In this document: one piece after another, positions 5,874-9,635 of the stretch
Numbering within the stretch: the stretch's first letter is position 1
How the letters are laid out: each line of letters opens with the position of its first letter
Source of the DNA: Myxococcales bacterium
Lineage (GTDB): Bacteria > Myxococcota_C > UBA6777
Direction of reading: 5' to 3'
Length of the DNA: 9,635 nucleotides
Assembly: GCA_027005175.1 (NCBI GenBank)
Contig: JALTMC010000871.1
Location: 1-9,635 of the forward strand
Made by a program: the position numbers and the translations under genes
The notes under the pieces: generated by a model
What the model saw: only the letters and a program-made list of their open reading frames with translations
Told to the model about the DNA's origin: nothing
Databases searched by the model: none

Positions 5874-6847
5874 AAATAGGGAACAAGCAGGTCGAGACGA
5901 TCGGTTTGTATGATCTGGGCACGAAAGTCTGTAACCAAGGGTCCATAAGCATCGACATTTTGGGCTGCGGGGATGTCGTAGATCACCAGAGCATTGAGCA
6001 TGATCTTCACCCCCTGTTTTGCAAGATACCCCTGTAGTTCTTTTGTCAAATAGAGCTTGGGGTCAAGATGCAACAGAGGCTGCTTCCAACTTGTCACAAG
6101 CTTGCGAGCATCGTCGCCATTGCGGGCTCGTGGCATCATCACAAAGCCCTTGCCATACTTCTTATAAGCGGCGTATTCAGAGTCACTCGACAGGAACAAC
6201 AATACATTGTCTTCGGCCTTCAACCTTCGTAAGACCGCAAGGACTGGCTCAAATTGGCTTGTTTTCATATCGAGATTGAGGAGAATCTTGCCTTGGCTCC
6301 AAGCCACCGCGTCTTCCAGCGTTGTGATCCTCTCCTTACCACTACACTTAGCCTGTGCTGGACATTTCAACGTAAGCGATTGAAGTTGTTTCAGCGTCAT
6401 CTCTCCCGATTTTCCCGAACCCTTGGCAACTCGATCCACATCAGCATCATGAAGCAAAATGGGGACACCATCCTTGCTCAAACGGACATCGATCTCAGCA
6501 AGGTCAGCCCCCAAACGATACGCTTCTTTAATGGCCTCCAAGGTGTTCTCAGGTGCGGTTCGTATCACCCCACGATGCCCCATGGCCAGGATATCCTTGC
6601 AATCTTTGCTGCTGATACAAGCACTCAACAGAGGTGGTTTTTTCTGCCAGACAAGCTTTTCTGGGATGGGCTCTATCCGCTCTCCCTTTTCTCCGGCAAC
6701 CTCTGTCCTCTCGACATCCCCAGCATCGAAAGGAGGTGCCTGCTCAGACGCCGTTTTCTCCTGCCCCACCGCAGCACTGCAACCCACAGACAACCATCCG
6801 AGACAGACGACCCATACAAAAAGTCTCATATTTGTCATTCGCATCAC
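5849..6847 (-). CDS. Glycerophosphodiester phosphodiesterase family lipoprotein
   Basis: Predicted to hydrolyse glycerophosphodiesters to glycerol-3-phosphate and an alcohol, outside the cytoplasm. Residues 1-23 form a lipoprotein signal peptide ending 'LSVGC' (Cys23). A charged, Glu-rich spacer runs to about residue 70, and the GDPD barrel starts at ~85. Catalytic and metal residues of the family are present: 'GHRG' (His91, Arg92), 'PENT' (Glu100), 'AEIDVRLSKDG' (Glu118, Asp120) and 'LLHD' (His133). A later 'LLNLDMK' corresponds to the usual 'lniElK' metal strand with Asp for Glu. Cys77 and Cys83 could form a disulfide. Total 332 residues, normal for a secreted member. The start is ambiguous: GTG at 6847 has GGAG (6859-6856) 8 nt away, while ATG at 6844 lies 11 nt away, with further in-frame ATGs at 6838 and 6829. 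Convergent with the Cys-rich lipoprotein gene and divergent from the CARDB gene. The exact substrate cannot be read from sequence. Confidence 0.93.
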   Translation of the reverse strand: MMRMTNMRLFVWVVCLGWLSVGCSAAVGQEKTASEQAPPFDAGDVERTEVAGEKGERIEPIPEKLVWQKKPPLLSACISSKDCKDILAMGHRGVIRTAPENTLEAIKEAYRLGADLAEIDVRLSKDGVPILLHDADVDRVAKGSGKSGEMTLKQLQSLTLKCPAQAKCSGKERITTLEDAVAWSQGKILLNLDMKTSQFEPVLAVLRRLKAEDNVLLFLSSDSEYAAYKKYGKGFVMMPRARNGDDARKLVTSWKQPLLHLDPKLYLTKELQGYLAKQGVKIMLNALVIYDIPAAQNVDAYGPLVTDFRAQIIQTDRLDLLVPYLKKLNEKR

Positions 6848-6999
6848 AAAGGGAACTCCACTCTTTCTTGTATACTACAGTGTTGAGGTTTGCCGAAGTC
6901 CAACCCAGACAGCTCACCTCGTAACTGTATGCTCTCTCCATGTCAAACCATTGCAAAACTGTGCTAAACATGCTACGAAGCAGTAAGAATTGAGTATTC

Positions 7000-7015
7000 A
7001 TTGACGAATGTCAAT
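7000..7015. promoter_or_regulatory. 16-bp palindrome between divergent genes, candidate operator
   Basis: ATTGAC-GAAT-GTCAAT is a perfect 6+6 inverted repeat with a 4-bp centre. It lies 153 bp upstream of the phosphodiesterase start and 132 bp upstream of the CARDB gene start, so it could serve either promoter. The left arm contains TTGACG, which is also a plausible -35 box, but no -10 box stands at the right distance. A TATACT at 7036-7041 could be a -10 for the rightward gene, without a good -35. I saw nothing else recognisable in the 299-bp gap 6848-7146. Confidence 0.35.
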
Positions 7016-7146
7016 AGCACAACAAAGAAGAGCTTTATACTTTTCTTGTGCTGGGATATCGCTTCTCTTTTTGAATTTTTGTGAATCAGGTTCATGGTAA
7101 GATCAAGAGATTTGCCTGATTTTCGTTGTGAGCAATGGAGCATATA

Positions 7147-9635
7147 ATGAACAGAAAACACTCTCTGTTACCGATTTCTTTGGGGTGGCTGATCGTAGCT
7201 AGCGTCTTACTTTTGCCTGCGATGGCATCTGCCAAGGCAAATTTGCGGTTTAAGGCCAACACATGGTCAGCCCCGAGCAGTGCCCAAGGCTATCGAAGCC
7301 GACTCCTGGTCCGATTCAACATTGAAAATAGTGGCGACACCGACGCAGGAAAGTTTAATGTTGTCTTCTATTACAACGATACCAAGACAACGACACGTGC
7401 TTTTGCCCTGAGAACGGTGAGTATCACAAAGCTGGAGAAAGGCAAGAGCACAGGAACATTGAGTACAACCATCACACTGCCAGGAACGGTTGCATTTGGT
7501 GGTCGGTATTTAATCGCACGCATCGATCCAACCAATGCAGTGAGTGAGTCCACCACGAGTGACAATATCCTCTATCACAACTTAACCATTACAGGACTGC
7601 CTGACCTTCGCATTACTTTTGTGGGTATCACCCCGGCCTCGCAGGTTCCCGGTGGACCGATGGTCTTGACCTATCGCCTCTACAATGCAGGTCTCTCGCG
7701 TGCCACCAAAGAGATCAAAACTCGTTTCTATTACTCCGATAACAATACCTATCAAAACACGGATACCTACGTTGGGGTTGAGATAAAAACCAATCCGACA
7801 GCGACAAGAGGTTTGGCTGCAAGGGCTTTTGACCCCGCCACAAAGAACGGGACAGTCAGTTTTAAGCTTCCCTCAACCGCAAAAGCAGGAAGACCCTATA
7901 TCATCGGATGGATTGACTACGACAACCAGATCAAAAATGAGTCGAGTGAGACCAATAACTTCTATCCGCGACAAATTAGAGTGGTGAAAGAAAAGCCAGA
8001 ACTGAGCATGAAGAGTTTTTCTGCTCCAAGCAGCCACCCAGGCTATGGTACCGCACTGAAGGTCACCTACAATGTACAAAATACGGGTACAGGCAGAGCA
8101 GGCGCATTTTATGTGGCCTATTATCTCAGTACCAGCAACAGTAACACCACAACAAGCCTGACCTATGTAGGCAGAAGTTTTGTGTTGAGCCTAGGCTCCC
8201 AAAAAGAGACGGGCAACAAAACAGTCTCTTTGAATATGCCTCGCAATCTCAAGCGTCAAACATACTACCTTCACTACATCGTCGATTATACCCGTCGAGT
8301 GGATGAGATTCGAGAAGACAACAACCGTGGGAATCGCAAACTATCAATCAGTGGTTACCCCAACTTACGAACAACCTATCTCTACCCCAACCCCACGAGA
8401 CAGGTGGCTGGCGGACAGATCTCCTTGCGTGTTCAGATTCGCAACTACGGCGCGACACTGATGGAGAAGACCACGATGCGATGTTATTTCTCGACCAACT
8501 CCACCATTGGTACGGGTGATCTCGCGATCAAACCCGACATCCCATTCCCAGCTGTGCAGGCAGGTTATAGCTCGACACGGACAGTGGCTGTGACTCTTCC
8601 ATCCAACGCAAGAGCAGGCGCGGGTTATGTGGTTTGCCGCGCCAACGACGTGGCTGCGGGTGGTCGAAAAACAGAAACCAGCTACACCGACAACGACAGA
8701 GCCTACAGAATTACAATTCTTCGAGCCATTGCAGATCTGGAGATGGCCAACTGGATTGTGCCTGCCAAAACCCCCGGATACAACAACAAGGTCACCATTA
8801 CATATACCATTCGCAACCGCGGAAATGCGGATGCCATCAGCACAACTTTGTCGTTGTACTACACGGATACGACAACCTTCAGTACCCGAACGCGACTGGG
8901 TTCCACAGCGATCAAATCACTGAAAGCTGGTGAAACAGTGACAGGTTCACTGACTGTCACAATCCCAGGCTCCGTTCTAACAGGTGGTCGGTATGTTCAC
9001 TACTATATCGACTCCAGCCGTCGAGTGGCTGAAGCCAATGAGACCAACAACATCGGTCGCAAGTCCCTTGAGATCACAGGAAAAGCCAACCTCGTCGTGT
9101 CTGTGCTCACCATCAGCCCAACCCGTCAGATCGCAGGTGGGCAGGTCTCTGTGACCTACCAGGTCAAGAATATCGGCCTCGCACGTGCCACAAACTACAC
9201 CTATGCCCGAGTTTACTACTCCATCGACAAGATCATCAAAACAACAGACACCTACCTTGCCTCTCTGTATATCTCGTCTTTGAACGCTGGCTCCTCCTAC
9301 CCAAGTAGACCACTCACCAGACTTGTGACCCTTCCACGTTCTGCCACAGTCGGAACTCGCTATATTGGGATGATCGCAGACTATAGCAACCGTCAAAAGA
9401 ATGAAGCGAATGAAACAGACAACACCAAGGCCACACCCATAAGCATTGTCTCAGCCATTGCAGATCTGTCGATGGCGAGCTGGAGCTTCACCCCAACCTC
9501 TACAGCAGGTGCCGGTGACACCATCACGATTAAGTTTAAGGTCAAGAATGGTGGAAAAGCCAACGCAGGAGCGTCACAAGTTCGCTTCTACTATGGCGAT
9601 CGCACTTCAACGTTTGGTATCGCAACCATCGGAAC
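7147..9635 (+). CDS. Secreted CARDB-repeat protein (5' part, runs off the right edge)
   Basis: Open for 829 codons with no stop. 'MNRKHSLLPISLGWL' followed by a hydrophobic stretch and 'MASA|KA' is a Sec signal peptide, probably cleaved after Ala29. The rest is tandem CARDB-type Ig-like domains of about 118-134 residues beginning near residues 30, 150, 284, 403, 527, 645 and 769 (the last cut by the edge). Each shows 'ADL', a 'V-x-Y-x-V-x-N-x-G-x-A' strand, 'YYxS/YYxD', 'LP..A.AG..Y', and a closing acidic 'E-x-N-E-T-x-N' or 'DN' turn. Odd and even units form two subtypes. Start ATG has GGAG at 7137-7140 with a 6-nt spacer. CARDB domains are adhesion or spacer modules on bacterial and archaeal surface proteins. 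The functional or anchoring domain may lie beyond the window, so an adhesin or stalk role is inferred. One Cys pair at most is visible, unlike the Cys-rich lipoprotein upstream. Confidence 0.9.
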   Translation, partial: MNRKHSLLPISLGWLIVASVLLLPAMASAKANLRFKANTWSAPSSAQGYRSRLLVRFNIENSGDTDAGKFNVVFYYNDTKTTTRAFALRTVSITKLEKGKSTGTLSTTITLPGTVAFGGRYLIARIDPTNAVSESTTSDNILYHNLTITGLPDLRITFVGITPASQVPGGPMVLTYRLYNAGLSRATKEIKTRFYYSDNNTYQNTDTYVGVEIKTNPTATRGLAARAFDPATKNGTVSFKLPSTAKAGRPYIIGWIDYDNQIKNESSETNNFYPRQIRVVKEKPELSMKSFSAPSSHPGYGTALKVTYNVQNTGTGRAGAFYVAYYLSTSNSNTTTSLTYVGRSFVLSLGSQKETGNKTVSLNMPRNLKRQTYYLHYIVDYTRRVDEIREDNNRGNRKLSISGYPNLRTTYLYPNPTRQVAGGQISLRVQIRNYGATLMEKTTMRCYFSTNSTIGTGDLAIKPDIPFPAVQAGYSSTRTVAVTLPSNARAGAGYVVCRANDVAAGGRKTETSYTDNDRAYRITILRAIADLEMANWIVPAKTPGYNNKVTITYTIRNRGNADAISTTLSLYYTDTTTFSTRTRLGSTAIKSLKAGETVTGSLTVTIPGSVLTGGRYVHYYIDSSRRVAEANETNNIGRKSLEITGKANLVVSVLTISPTRQIAGGQVSVTYQVKNIGLARATNYTYARVYYSIDKIIKTTDTYLASLYISSLNAGSSYPSRPLTRLVTLPRSATVGTRYIGMIADYSNRQKNEANETDNTKATPISIVSAIADLSMASWSFTPTSTAGAGDTITIKFKVKNGGKANAGASQVRFYYGDRTSTFGIATIG

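Noticed and set aside
5508-5879. Plus-strand frame of 123 codons rich in Pro, Leu and Phe
   Set aside because: It consists of the duplicated gene ends and the polypyrimidine tract and overlaps the 3' end of the phosphodiesterase gene. It has no ribosome binding site and no protein-like composition.

Overview
The window looks like a piece of a bacterial chromosome, most likely from Myxococcota or a related deltaproteobacterial lineage. The hints are a long lipoprotein made of 'CVDT-x-TDP-x-NCGACG' type Cys-rich repeats, SBBP beta-propeller repeats, CARDB-repeat surface proteins, and a nitric oxide synthase fused to its own reductase. Base composition is moderate by eye, not the very high GC of classical myxobacteria, so the assignment is an inference.

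Left part (1-1920, minus strand): the first 640 residues of one large open frame that continues off the left edge. It reads globin-like domain, then a complete animal-type nitric oxide synthase oxygenase domain, then the start of an FMN-binding flavodoxin domain. This is the most notable gene here: a bacterial globin-NOS-reductase fusion. Its globin part lacks the expected proximal histidine, its arginine site has small deviations, and the linker to the reductase shows no calmodulin-binding character. A sigma70-like promoter with a small palindrome over the -10 box, and a good ribosome binding site, lie just upstream.

Gap 1921-2459: behind the NOS promoter are a 30-bp tandem duplication (2011-2070) and a decayed HNH nuclease module of the type found at the C-terminus of group II intron-encoded proteins (2070-2260, minus strand, broken by two stops and a frameshift). 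Next comes a G7/C7 inverted repeat in the leader of the rightward gene.

Middle (2460-5504, plus): a 1014-residue lipoprotein with twelve Cys-rich repeats followed by seven SBBP repeats, probably a seven-bladed propeller. It converges on a lipoprotein glycerophosphodiester phosphodiesterase (5849-6847, minus). The short region between them consists largely of degenerate copies of the 3' ends of both genes.

Right part (7147-9635, plus): a secreted protein of at least seven CARDB domains in an alternating A-B pattern, running off the right edge. It is divergent from the phosphodiesterase gene, and the 299-bp gap between them holds a 16-bp palindrome. Apart from the NOS fusion, the genes are cell-envelope or secreted proteins. 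Nothing in the sequence ties them functionally to NO synthesis. No RNA genes, CRISPR arrays or intact mobile elements were seen.
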